Below are positions 1-10,559 of a DNA stretch of 45,554 nt, piece by piece. The translations under genes were made by a program, and so were the position numbers. The DNA is taken from positions 1 through 45,554 of the forward strand of contig JFHB01000232.1 in NCBI GenBank assembly GCA_000729835.1. Reading direction: 5' to 3'. The stretch comes from Atkinsonella hypoxylon. Its lineage: Eukaryota; Ascomycota; Sordariomycetes; Hypocreales; Clavicipitaceae. Position 1 is the stretch's first letter, and every line of letters begins with the position of its first letter. The notes beneath the pieces are model-generated. The model saw only the letters and a program-made list of their open reading frames with translations, had not been told where the DNA came from and did not search any database.

Positions 1-34
1 TATTTTTATGCTTGCTAGTTGCCTGTTAGTTGCT
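1..34 (+). repeat. Truncated piece of a family B (copia) LTR
   Basis: These bases match the start of the family B LTR as seen in solo LTR S1 (about 11011-11044) with only a few differences. The match stops in mid-LTR, not at an LTR end, and family A gag sequence follows directly. This looks like a deletion or recombination junction, not a clean insertion. The piece is short, so the assignment is moderate. Confidence 0.5.
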
Positions 35-1880
35 TTAATTCTATTATTAAGATACTTACTCTTTAATTATACTTTATAAAGCTAATCTTATTGTTATATT
101 AGTAAAACTAGCATTAATTTATATAATAATCTTCCTTACTATAGTAATAGCAGTAATGCTGCCTTATGCAGCTTTTAGTTGTATAGGTCCTAAAGCTTTA
201 AGTATTATTATATATATTAATAGCGTTAATATATATATTCTGCTTTTTCTTTTTCTTCTTTCTAAATTTCTCTTTAAAAAGCTTTATAATATCTATCTTT
301 AAAACTACTTACTTTATAAGTATAATCTTTATATCTTTAAACTTTTAAGCTAAATTATCTATTTAATCTTTTACTTCTAAAATAGGCTATATAATTTCCT
401 TAGCTTTATAACTAAAATTACTTATACTATAATGCTTAGAACTTCTTCTGCCTAGAGGTATATAAAGGTAGTCCCTTCTATTGTTATAGAGTTTAGAATT
501 GCAGTCTTTTAGCTCTATTCTAGCTTATATATACTAGCTAAGCTGCTCTAATAACTCTCTATAGAGTATTGCAATAAACTTAGCTCTAGTAACTTTTATT
601 TAATCTATAAAGCTAGTAAGTATAGCATTTAGTAAGGCCTTATAAATATAATTAGACTAAGAGGTTATACTACACTATATATAGAGCTTAGCACTAATTA
701 TAGCAGCTTAATGCTCTTAAAGCTAATAGAGAGTGTTTTTTATAGTTCTTAAATAATTTCTCTATAGGTCTTTAAGCTTCTTATTAGCTTACTTCTTTTA
801 ATCCTAAGGAGTAGCTTTATACTAAAGTAAAAGCTACTCTTTAGCTTCTTTTTAATTATATAAGGTATAAATAACCTTTATATACTTATAGATTAATAGG
901 TTAATATAATAAATAAATATCTTTTACTAGTTTTCTTTTAGAATAAATAAGGTTTCTATTTTTAGCTTAAAGCTAGTTAAGTAATTAAGAATATTTTCTT
1001 CTTTAAATTAGTGTATATTAAACTTTTTATTAAAGGTAGCTTAAGCTTACTACTTTCTAATAGCTTTACCTATAGCTTTAGTAAGAGCCTTATAAGGTAT
1101 AGCTATAGTGCTACTAGTACTAGCTTTTTTATCTTAAGTATTTAATTCTATCTTAACCTTAGGTTTAAAAGCAACTTTTTTAGAAGATTTACTAGATTAA
1201 CTAGAGCTAGTTTTAGCTGCTTTAGATATAGAGCTTATACTTTTCTTTAAGAAATATAGAATACTAAACTTATATAAATAACTAGTAAAATAGCTTAATA
1301 TAGAAGGTAGGTATAAAAAGAATAATTAATCTTACTTAGCAGAAAGAGTGTAATATATATAATTCTCTATATTAACTATACTTTTAATGCTTTTACCTTC
1401 TGCTTCTATAGTTATATAAGCTCTTAACGCTAAAACGTAAAGGCTAAGAACTTAATTGCTAATAACAGTAAATATAAAGATAACTACTAAAATAAGGATA
1501 AAAGAGAAATTTTTCTCTATAATTAAATAATTATAACGTTTAAAGGACTTAAAAACTTCCTTTTTACTATATTAAGGCTATTTTAGCTAAGGGTAAAATA
1601 GAGGTTAAATAGATTAGCTAGTATTTACAATATAGTAACTGCCTTTAACTAAGCCTAGCCCTTTTTAGCTTAAAAAAGCTATAGAAATTTTCTTTCCCTT
1701 TTAATTAAATAATCCCTTATAATATAGAGCTTTTATCCCTATAATATCCTCCTTTCTTATATTAGCAATATCTAGACTAAAGTGCTCTTTTATCTTTAAC
1801 GCTTAGTAGCTTTTCCTTCTTCCTTCTAGGATCTCTATAAAAAACCTTTTAATTATATAATGTACTTTAATTAAAATAAG
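35..1880 (-). pseudogene. Broken gag-like gene of A1
   Basis: Read on the minus strand, the stretch gives a loosely coherent frame, for example a Ser/Lys-rich section near 1140-1260, interrupted by many TAA and TAG codons. Its position just inside the 5' LTR and upstream of pol is where a gypsy capsid (Gag) gene is expected. I could not identify a convincing zinc knuckle, so the gag call rests on position and strand, not on a motif. The homologous segment is 29000-30890 in A4. No intact start codon can be chosen. Confidence 0.45.
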
Positions 1881-1882
1881 TT

Positions 1883-1899
1883 CCCTAGTAAAGCCCCTA
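1883..1899 (-). promoter_or_regulatory. Possible primer-binding site of family A
   Basis: On the minus strand, two bases after the 5' LTR, the sequence reads TAGGGGCTTTACTAGGG. One G-to-A change from TGGGGGC would give a primer-binding site starting with TGG, complementary to a tRNA 3' end. The matching place in A4 is 30909-30924. The primer tRNA was not identified. Confidence 0.3.
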
Positions 1900-1901
1900 T
1901 T

Positions 1902-2393
1902 TTTGTTGCCTTAAAACTAAACCCCTAAATAACTATATAGCTTACACTAAAGTAGGTAATAATATAGTATACATTAAGATTAAAGAGAATTAGTAGAGAG
2001 CGAGATATTTATTAGTGTATACTATTAAACAATAGTAGATAAGAAGATTAAATAGTTAGAAAAGGCAGAAATAAAATATTAGTTATAGCTTAGAAGATAT
2101 ATATATATAAAAGGAGCTAAATATATTAAAGAGTTAGGGAAAGTGCTAGTAGTAGTAAAGTAATATCTCTTAAGTATTAAGTATTGTAAATAAGAATAGG
2201 CTAAAAGATATTAATTAATTAAAAAGAGTAAAGGCTAAAAAGAGTTAGCAGAAGCTGCTTATGTGTCTTCTTGCTTACTTGCTTAAACTATCTATATGTC
2301 TAGGCGATACGCACTCTTATAGAGAAAAATCTGCATGTAGCATCCCTTGCAAAGCTAATATAAGAACGCAAGGGGGTAACCCCGCCGCGACAC
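1902..2393 (-). repeat. A1 5' LTR (family A, 492 bp)
   Basis: It starts TTTGTTGCC, a mutated TTTGTCGCC, and ends GCGACAC. It is homologous to 3271-3768, 18140-18626, 19672-20155 and 30927-31410. The inner (left) half is rich in TA changes, while the outer end near 2330-2393 keeps CA, TG and CG dinucleotides, including a CCCCGCCGCGAC stretch. Confidence 0.9.
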
Positions 2394-3270
2394 AATACCA
2401 ACCTAATTAGTGGTCTAAAGCACTATTTAACAGGGGGCACTCTCCTTAGAAATCAGCTATTTTTAGCTGATAGAAGCTGCTGTGGGCTTCTAAATCCCAA
2501 AAAGCATAGTTTCTTTCTACAGCTTAAGGGGCAAGAGACCCCTAGAGTGTGTAAAAACCACGTAAATCTCTCTTATATAGGATTTAGTAGTTATAATGGC
2601 AATTATAATACTAGTTATCCTATAGAGGTTCAAATCCCTCAACAGCCTAGTTTTAATCTAGAAGAATATAGCTAAATCGAGGAATTATCTGATTTTGAAG
2701 AAGATAATACCAATAACGATGCTATAGAGCCATTAGCCCTAGTTCCTAAACGGGCTCCTAGTTAGATTCCTTCTAATAACGGGGATTTAGAAGGTCTAAA
2801 TCCTAAGTTGCTGGATATTAGAGGAAGTAGCCGTCTAGATCCCTTAAACGAGACCTGTAGTTCTTAAGAGATCTAGCAAGATTAGGAGCAACAGGAAGCT
2901 AGCTCTAATGATAATTCTAGTAGTATAAATCTTACTGCTTCTTCTTCCTATAAGAAGCTCCTAGAATTAGCTGCTACTTAGTACGTTAGATTAGAGCATA
3001 TAGAACTCCCTTTACTAAAGAAGACTGCTTCTATTACTAAAGGTATTCCTGATTTTACAAAAATCAAGGAAAAGGATTTTAACTGCCTAGCTTACAACTA
3101 AGCTAAAGCTGTTAGAAGACCTAGCAAGCGTGCTATTCCTAACCCCCCTAGATGTTTAGATATTATAGAGGGAGATACCGTTAAAATAGAGCCTATACCG
3201 CATAACAAAAGGCCCCTAGTTCTATTTCTAATCGATAGAAAATCACGGTATAAGTGGTCTTTTAATCTAG
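2394..3270 (+). pseudogene. B0: fragment of Ty1/copia pol (protease-integrase region)
   Basis: This is a plus-strand copy of about 13980-14855 of B1 (which is minus there). It carries the downstream part of the protease region, a Ser/Asn/Glu-rich spacer, and the integrase N-terminus. The spacing of His and Cys residues near 2990-3110 fits the HHCC zinc finger of copia integrases, and the core leads into a DIIEGDTVKIEP-like stretch near 3160-3200. It is the least RIP-damaged copia coding segment here, with only about six stop codons in some 290 codons. On the left it is cut by A1 and on the right by A2. It is the oldest host layer in the window, and its missing ends should lie outside. Confidence 0.85.
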
Positions 3271-3768
3271 TTTGTCGCCTCGAAACCAAACCCCTAAATG
3301 ACTATATAGCCTACACTAAAGCAGGTAGCGATACAGCGCACGTTAAGATCGAAGAGGATCAGCAAAGAGCGAGATATTTAACTGTATATACTATTAAACA
3401 ATAGTAGGCAAGAAGATTAAATAGTTAAAAAAGGTAGAAATAAATTATTAGTTATAGCTTAGAAGATATATATACGCAAAAAGGAGCTAAATATACTAAA
3501 GTATTATAATAAGCACTAAAAGTAGCAAAATAAGATTCCTTAAGTATTAAGTAATATAAATTAAAATAGGCTAAAAGATATTAATTAATTAAAAGGAATA
3601 AAAGCTAAAAAGAGCTAGCAAAAGTTACTTATATGCTTACTTCCTTGCTTTTCTTAAAAAACTATTCTATATACTAAGGCAATATATACTTTTATAAGAA
3701 AAAATCTATATATAGTATCCTCTGTAAAGCTAATATAAAAACGTAAGAGAGTAACTCTACTGCAATAT
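3271..3768 (-). repeat. A2 3' LTR (family A, 498 bp)
   Basis: It is homologous to the other family A LTRs. Here the outer (left) end keeps CA, CG and TG, as in the sequence at 3300-3370, while the inner end at 3680-3768 is heavily converted to TA. This is the mirror image of the A1 LTR. Confidence 0.9.
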
Positions 3769-6700
3769 AATACCTCTTTAGTTATAAATAAGCTTATAAA
3801 GTAAGACTTATAAGTAATTTAACCCTCTAGCTAATTCCTTAATCCTAAAGTCTTAATCCCTTTATCTCTTATAATAGCTTTAGTGTCTTAAGTGTATATA
3901 GCAGTATTTCTCTTACTAGCAATAGTGTTCTTATAGCTAGGCGTTTTCCTTTATAATAAGCAACTCTTTCTTAGTAATTTACGCTTTATTTAGTTACCTT
4001 AAATATAATTAATTAGTGTCTTTTATTTGCCTTAATTATCTCTTGCTAAGCGCTAGAATATAAAAGAGCTAGCAGTATAACACTAAGGTTTATATTAGTA
4101 ATAGAATTATAGGCTATTATAGGCTGTTTAGCAATATATCTTTAAGCTAATACTTCTATTTAATCCTTTATAGTATAGTATTCTTTAGCTTTAAGCGTTT
4201 ATTTTACTGCTTTTATAACCTCTTTATTCTTTTGCCTAGATTTCTACTTTTACGCTAATAGTTCTATAAAACATAAAGATAGTAGCTAATACTTTAAGTT
4301 CTATAATTGTTGCAAAAGTTAGTTCTTACTGTAAGATTCTATTTAATCTTTTTATATAAGATCTTATAGTATACTAGAAATTCTAGTAGAAACCTCTAAA
4401 TTATCTAGCAGTAATAATAATAAAGAGCTTTATAAATTAGTTATAAGCTATAGTAGCACCTTAAATATTATAATTAAAGACTTCTTTTATGCAAAAGGGA
4501 GTAGCTTATAATGCATAAAAGCTTAGCTAAGCTTACTTATTTACGTTAAAAGATATAAACGCTATTCTCTTACTGCTATTACTGCTTTAATAGTTCTATT
4601 ATAGATAATAGAATTGCTATTAAACTAAACAGCAGCAATAAATTAACTCTTCTAAAGTTATATAAGCATTTATTTATTAACCTCTATTAACTATTTAATT
4701 ACTTAATTATAATTACTTAAGGTAAATTTCTAGGTATTTAGCTCCTTTAAAATAGAAATTCTACTACTAATTGTTTATAAGTAATATTTTAAGATAAAAC
4801 GCTTTATAGTATCTTCCTAGAGGTAGCTAAGGTTAAAGCCTATAGTTTTAGCTTTTTTAATAACTATATACCTATTTATAAAATTAAGCTTATTTACTAC
4901 TATTGTATATAAGACTATTATAACTCTATTAGTACCTTTATAGTAGTTATAAGACTAATTAATAGAGTTATTAGTTATAACTTAGTTATAAAGGTGTAGT
5001 TTAAATTTATTCTCTAACGTTTAAGTAATTCTATAGTTACTATACTAAGTGTAAGGTATATTGTATAAGCTATTATTAATAAGATTAATTAGAAGATACC
5101 TAACTAAACAATAAAGCGTTTATATTAAAAAGGATAATTAGGTATATCTATATTCTTAGTTACTCTTTTGCTTATAATATAGTACTAAAATTGCTTAAAA
5201 TAGGTATAAATACTAAAGAAGCTGTAAAGTTTATACTTAACTATAGACTATAGCTTTAAACCTTTTAATTCTGCCTTTAGGTTCTATATTAAAGTAATAA
5301 TAGTATCCCTTTAAGTAATTAAATATAAAATAGGTTTAGTAATTATTAAAGAAGAGAAAGCTAATAATAAGTCTTTACCTACTTATTTTATTGTATAAAG
5401 CAGAAAGGTTATAGCTTATATTATAACAGTAAAAAATAAGTTAAAACCTATCTTTAATCCTATATACCTTTTAACCTATAAGTCTTATAATTATACTTTA
5501 GTTTATTTCTTCTATATTAATTATAAAAGACTCCTTAAAGATAACTACTGCACGCTTAATCCTATAAGTAATAATTCCTACTATAGTAGTAAGCTAGAAT
5601 TAATCTAACTATCTATAATAAGTCTTTTGCTTAAAGGATTTTATTAGAAAGCTATAAATATTATTAAGATAATTAAACTAGATTACTAAACTCTAGCTAG
5701 GCTATATTAATTCTATAAGCCTAAAGTTATCTAAATTATAATTCTAATAAAGTAGTAGGCTAAAAGGAGGTTACTTAAAACGTTACTAAAAGAGAGGCAG
5801 CTAGCGCTTATAGAGCTTTTTAAGAGGTAAATCTACTTAATCTTGCTCTTCTATACAAAAGAAATTGCTTACTAGCTTATAGACCTACACTATAATGTAG
5901 TATATTAGTAGATTCCTTAACGTTCTAAAGTAATACATTTATTCTTTATATATAACTCTAAAGCTAGTCTTAGAAATAGGTTCTTAGTATTTATTTTTTA
6001 TCTTAGTAATAGAGATTAAATAGCTTTTAAAAAATTAAAGGCAAAAAAGAGCTTAAGTAGGTGCTTATAATAAAGATATTATAAGAATAAAGGAATAAAG
6101 AGAGAGAGAGAGTAAGAATATAGGCTATATTATAGCTAGTATTATCTTAATAAATCCTTAGTTAATAGCTATCTATAATTATTATAATTTAGTAGAGGCT
6201 AATAGTAAATATATACTAAAACTCTAATAGCTGTAAACTTATTAAGTAATTTATAACATTCTCTTTAACTAATTATATTTATCTTCTTTCTTCCTTTTTA
6301 TAACTACTTTTCTATATAGCCTCTTTCTTATTATCTTTATTAGCACCTTTAATTATTTAATTATAGCTAAAAAGCTTCCTTAAAACTATAAAGATCTTAT
6401 AAATATATAGAATATTATTAGTAAAAGAATCCCTTTTACTGCTCTTTTCTATTAAGTTACTCTCTCTTAGAATAGTTAAATAAATATCTTTTCTTTAATA
6501 ACACTTATTAATACAGTAAGTCTTTTATAAAAAAGCTTTTAATTAAACTTCTATTCTCTTTTTATACTAATAAACCTTACCTCTTTAGTATAAATTTACC
6601 TTTAAGCTTTAAGTCTATAGAGGTAATAACATTAGTGCTAGTAGATATTTAATATACACTAAAGTTACTTTTTAATAGAATCTTATACTTAATATACCTC

Positions 6701-7827
6701 TTAGAGCTATTAAATTCTTTTACAATTAGAATCTTAAGGCTTAGTTTATTAATAGTACTATAAGAGAAGGCTCTCTTTTGCGTAAGGTTATATTAGAATT
6801 AGACGTTAAGAACTTTATCTTTATTCTAACTAAGATAGCTTATCCTTATAGATATTTCTATTATATACTTATTAATTATTAAAAGCGTTATAAAGCCCTT
6901 TTAATCTTATTCCTTAGTAAAGAAAATAGTGCATTTTACTTCTATTGCACTAATATATATCTTTAAATAGTTACCTTATTTAGAGAATATATCTACTTTC
7001 TATTCTACAGCTACACCTCTCTTAAGGATGTTTATAGCAGCTTATATATGTTACGGGATAATCCTACAGACCCGCAAGTCACTAGTGCACGTGACCGCAA
7101 TTATGTATAAGTAGTCAGAAGCAACACTTAGGTAGTTAGATTGAACAATTAACAATCATTCACTAGAACACTATTTCTAGATGCTCCTCATAGAAGCTCT
7201 TACGACTCCTCTTACGATTTATTGCATAATCTGTCGAATCCGACAACCTATCGTCACTTCCGACAAACCCACGTCAGATCCCACCGTAACAATATAGCAA
7301 TTGTATCTAGAGTAGCTTTACTGCTGTAAGCTGTAAGTAGTAATTTACAAAAGGCTACAGTAACTACAGTTAGATTTACTATAACGCTTCTTTTATAACG
7401 TTCTAGGGTAAAGACTAAGTAGATTAACTATTTATTCTTCTAAGGCTCTAGGAGGTCCTTTATAAGGATCTTTCTCTCTTTATAGTAGTTAATGTTCCTT
7501 ATTCTTTCCTTTAAACATTAGAACTACTAGAATTTCGCTAAAAGATTAAGTATAAATTGCTTAAGTTAAAAGATAAAAGATAAAAGAAAAAGGGTAAAGG
7601 CTAAGCAGCCTCTTTAGTTAAAATAGAATAGAACTATACTTATTTTTAGCGGTTTTTTAAAAACTTTTTATATATTCTATTTAATCTAGGCTTATAGTCT
7701 TAATTCTAATTAGCTTTAAATCCTTAAATAATTTTAATATACTATTATTAAATCTTAGTTAGTCTTAAATATATAAACAAACAAACTTAACCTTCCCTCT
7801 CTCTAAAGCTAAAGATATAGGAACTAT
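3769..7827. other. Unassigned 3' region of A2 (no gene identified)
   Basis: About 3.8 kb between the 3' LTR and the end of pol has no domain I recognise on either strand. Frames on both strands are broken by TAA and TAG. The clearest open stretches are on the plus strand, antisense to pol: 5399-5605 (69 codons without a stop, conserved as open in A4 and A3) and a frame with few stops at about 6760-7040. The minus strand at 3800-4500 also gives partly coherent frames, so strand and product remain undecided. A GA run lies at 6106-6117. D sits at 7049-7291. Confidence 0.5.
7049..7291. mobile_element. D: solo LTR, 243 bp, not RIP-mutated
   Basis: It begins TGTTACGG and ends CCGTAACA, perfect 8 bp inverted ends of the TG...CA kind, flanked on both sides by ATATA (7044-7048 and 7292-7296). 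The uninterrupted A4 sequence shows one copy of that target. It holds more than twenty CA dinucleotides and several TGA, CG and CACGTG words, unlike everything around it. It could instead be a short non-autonomous DNA element, but TG...CA ends with a 5 bp duplication favour a solo LTR. No second copy is in the window. Confidence 0.8.
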
Positions 7828-8238
7828 TGTTGGTAGACCAAGGGTCTTATTTATACTCCTTCGAGTCGGCCCTACAACCAGTTCATTAGTGCACTAGTAT
7901 TTACATTAAAGAGGTTCAAATTTGGTTATCTAGGAGTTGTATCTAACTAGCAAAAGAGGCTACATTATATATCCTGTTAGATGCCTTATATGCCTTAGGT
8001 ATAGTGTTATATTAAGGGGGAATTAAGGGGTATTAGCAACCCTAATGTAAGTAGAGATTAATGTGCAGATACAACTAATTAGCAGTTGTATCTACCTATA
8101 TAGGTGCTAGAATTATACAATAGAGTTATAACAATTCTAACACTAACAGTCTCTCTTTTTATTGTGCTAGTAGAGTAACTTTAACAGTTATAGTAATAAT
8201 AAAATAGATTAAAGGAATAAACAATAATAAATCTAATA
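7828..8238 (-). repeat. C1 3' LTR (411 bp)
   Basis: TGTTGG at the left and CTAATA (a mutated CTAACA) at the right bound a 411 bp unit, the same length as in C2 (43953-44363). Just inside is TTCTTCTAC, which on the minus strand is the purine-rich tract GTAGAAGAA expected upstream of a 3' LTR. Confidence 0.8.
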
Positions 8239-8247
8239 TTCTTCTAC

Positions 8248-9679
8248 ATTAATTTATAGGTCTCTTTACCTAGCCTTCTACCTATATATTAGCCTTATTG
8301 TTGTTAATAAAGGATTTAAGAGTCTTATTTAGCATTACTTTTGTTATTAAATTAGCAATATTATCTTTACTGTTAATCTAATAGATTTTGTTAATTTTAC
8401 GTCTTTTGTATAATTAATGTAGCGCTATAATGTTAATTATTAATCTCTTTTCCTTTATTATACTAAGCTTTATAGGGCATTTATATAATAAGAATAAATC
8501 TATATAGACTACTAGTAGAATTAGCAGTATCTATAGCTGCTTTATTACTATATTTAACGTAGTGCTAATAGCATATAATATATCTATGCCTTACACTATA
8601 CTGTATAGTTTTAATGTAAGCGCGCTCCTTATAACTCTCTTACTTTTAATAGAGCTATATATAATAATATTGCCTTTTATTATAAATTTAACGTTCTTTT
8701 TATAAGCTTCTTTATTGCCTAGAATAATTATATATTCTATCTAGAAGCTTAAATCTTTATTATTTATAAAGGATCTATTAATAAATATATATAATTTAGT
8801 AAAGAGAAGGTCTATTAATATATATTATAATCTATAGGTTTAGTTATTAATCTACTATTAAAGCCTCTTATTTAGTTGCTTAATATTATTAATTGTAATA
8901 TCTTGCTGTTATATAGCAATAGAAAGGTTAAATGCAGCTTCTAGTTAATAGATTATAGCAATATATACACTATAGGCTTATTACTTAATGTACTATTGTT
9001 TCGTTAAATCTATATTAACACTAGTAGTATTAATAGGCTAAATTCTCTTACTTTAGCCTTTTTAGTAAAAGGTTAAAGTACTATTATTAGATTTAGTTAA
9101 TATATATCTATTAAAAATTAGTAGCGTTTCTACTGTTAAGCTCTACTTTAGCTTTACAGTAAAATTAGCCTTCTGCAGTTTAAATTCCTTATAGTTAAAG
9201 AAGGTTTTATTACTTAGTTCTAGTGTATTATTAGTCTATATTCTAACAATTCTAAAGTAGTTATTGTTATTTAATATTAGTAAGTAGAGGTTATATATTA
9301 ATGTAACTATACTTAAATTATTATAGTAGTAGTAGAAGTATATAAACTACTAATGTATATCTACTTTAGCAATTCTATATAGAGGCTTAATTACTTCTAT
9401 TAATGTATTATAGAGATATAGGTGTTTAATTTAGTTAGGAAGTTATATAATAATAGATCTATTTAGATTAGTGTTGGATTGCATATAAGCCTATATAATA
9501 TTGTAGATCTATAGGACAATATTGTGTTTTTAGAGGGATAAAGCTAATGCTACAATTAGGCGTTAGCTAGCCTATTAGATCGTTAGGGATTGCGTTAGAA
9601 TTAACAATTTATTGTTGTTATTATATCCCTAAATAACTAGTCTTAACTTCTTATATAGCAATATAGTTCCTTTTCCTTT
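8248..9679 (-). pseudogene. C1 copia pol: reverse transcriptase and RNase H, broken
   Basis: The minus-strand frames match the pol C-terminus of fungal Ty1/copia elements. In order from high to low coordinates: an RT section resembling PLYGIPEAG near 9400; the catalytic dyad region at 9227-9235, which reads Thr-Asn-Asn where TDD is expected; a section resembling KLTVETLLIFNR near 9080-9130; the RNase H section resembling FANNRDLS...KSKRVIRS near 8600-8780; and the C-terminal KDNIANLITK near 8339-8375, which matches the DNPADAMTK end of this lineage. Many TAA/TAG codons and both Asp-to-Asn changes show that it is dead. The N-terminal half of the gene is outside the window. Confidence 0.82.
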
Positions 9680-10382
9680 TATTGAAAATAATAGGGATTA
9701 CAGGACTAGATAGAAGAGGGTAGTGGCCTCTTATATTTAGCACCTGTAATTGCTCCTAGCAATTATCACGTAGTGGAAGCAGCAGCGGCCTAAATTAAGC
9801 TGTAGTGTATAGTATAGATCACGTAGAGGCAATAGATAACTGTAATAGTAGTATCTTTATATTAAGAGCGCTATAACGAATAAGTAAGGATAGAATCTTG
9901 AATCTTTCTAGTCCCTTATAGACCTACTAACTATATTAGCGAGCTGTAGTCGCTAGAAGGGGCTTATAAGCTACTTTATAATTTCTGCAAAAAGATTTAC
10001 TATATAAAAACAAAAAAAATCGACTTACAGCTATATAAACGAGACGCTTATGTGCACAATTTAACAAATTCCACTAATAGTAAGTAACCCTTATAAGTAA
10101 CTCTATTTAACAATTATACTATTAGATAGCCCTAATCCTTAGCTTTTAAATAGTATACTTCTTGAATTTCTACTATTGCTAGTTGTAGAGAAAATCGCAG
10201 TTAAACTTAACTATAGGTTAGGCAACTTTGCCTTAGTCGAATCTAGATGTTTGCATCTAGTAATAACGATATCTCTACCAAAAATCAATGTAACAAGACC
10301 TAGTTAGGGTCACGTAATAGAGAAATTAACAGGCAACTAGCAAGCATAAAAAGAGGCTATATAGGGTAGCTTATTTTTAAGA
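9680..10382 (-). repeat. B1 3' LTR (703 bp)
   Basis: It is homologous to 33785-34479, 40954-41648, S1 and S2. It ends TTTTTAAGA, where the others have TTTTTAACA. It carries CACGT-type words, for example TCACGTA near 9768 and 9829 and again near 10310. Confidence 0.9.
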
Positions 10383-10392
10383 CTCCCTCTAG
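10383..10392 (-). promoter_or_regulatory. Polypurine tract of B1
   Basis: CTCCCTCTAG reads CTAGAGGGAG on the minus strand and touches the 3' LTR, the standard position of a plus-strand priming tract. It fixes the element's orientation. B2 has the identical tract at 34480-34489. Confidence 0.75.
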
Positions 10393-10559
10393 AAATGTAA
10401 GAAGTAACTAATTCTATAAGCAACTTAGCTTCCTTTAAAGGATATCTAAGTTAGAATTAACCAACGAAATATAGTACTAATAACAGAACTAAATAATATA
10501 ATTAATTCTAGCAATTCTAGGGTAGTTATAGTTAAATATAACTAGTTATTGTTAATTGT

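Larger units (their letters stand above)
35..2393 (-). mobile_element. A1: 5' end of a Ty3/gypsy element (gag and 5' LTR), truncated on the left
   Basis: The block aligns base for base with about 29070-31410 of complete element A4, so it is the gag region plus the 5' LTR of a minus-strand family A element. The right end, GCGACAC, is followed by AATAC. The corresponding B sequence (reverse complement near 14850 and 38250) reads GATAC there, so this is probably a target-site duplication changed by one G-to-A mutation. The rest of A1 lies to the left of the window or is deleted. Confidence 0.85.
3271..7827 (-). mobile_element. A2: 3' part of a Ty3/gypsy element, interrupted by D and C1
   Basis: The left end TTTGTCGCC follows B0 sequence ending in TCTAG, the expected target-site duplication (3266-3270). 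The block aligns with 19672 to about 23960 of complete A4. It is split by solo LTR D at 7049-7291 and cut off at 7827 by C1. Because the family is coded on the minus strand, this is its 3' LTR plus the region downstream of integrase. Its gag-pol should reappear far to the right, outside the window. Confidence 0.88.
7828..9679 (-). mobile_element. C1: 3' end of a second Ty1/copia family, interrupted by B1
   Basis: It starts TGTTGGTAGACC right after ACTAT (7823-7827, the left target-site duplication) within A2. It aligns with C2 at 43953-45554. It holds the 3' LTR and the RT/RNaseH end of pol on the minus strand, and is cut at 9679 by B1, whose duplication CCTTT (9675-9679) is visible. The rest should lie to the right of B1's 5' LTR, outside the window. 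Confidence 0.88.

Noticed and set aside
3098..3289. Minus-strand frame of 63 codons in B0
   Set aside because: B0 codes integrase on the plus strand here; the minus frame is a shadow and runs into the A2 LTR.
6106..6117. GA dinucleotide runs as a microsatellite or regulatory site
   Set aside because: They are short, occur at the same place in A2, A3 and A4, and are simply inherited family sequence with no other signal.
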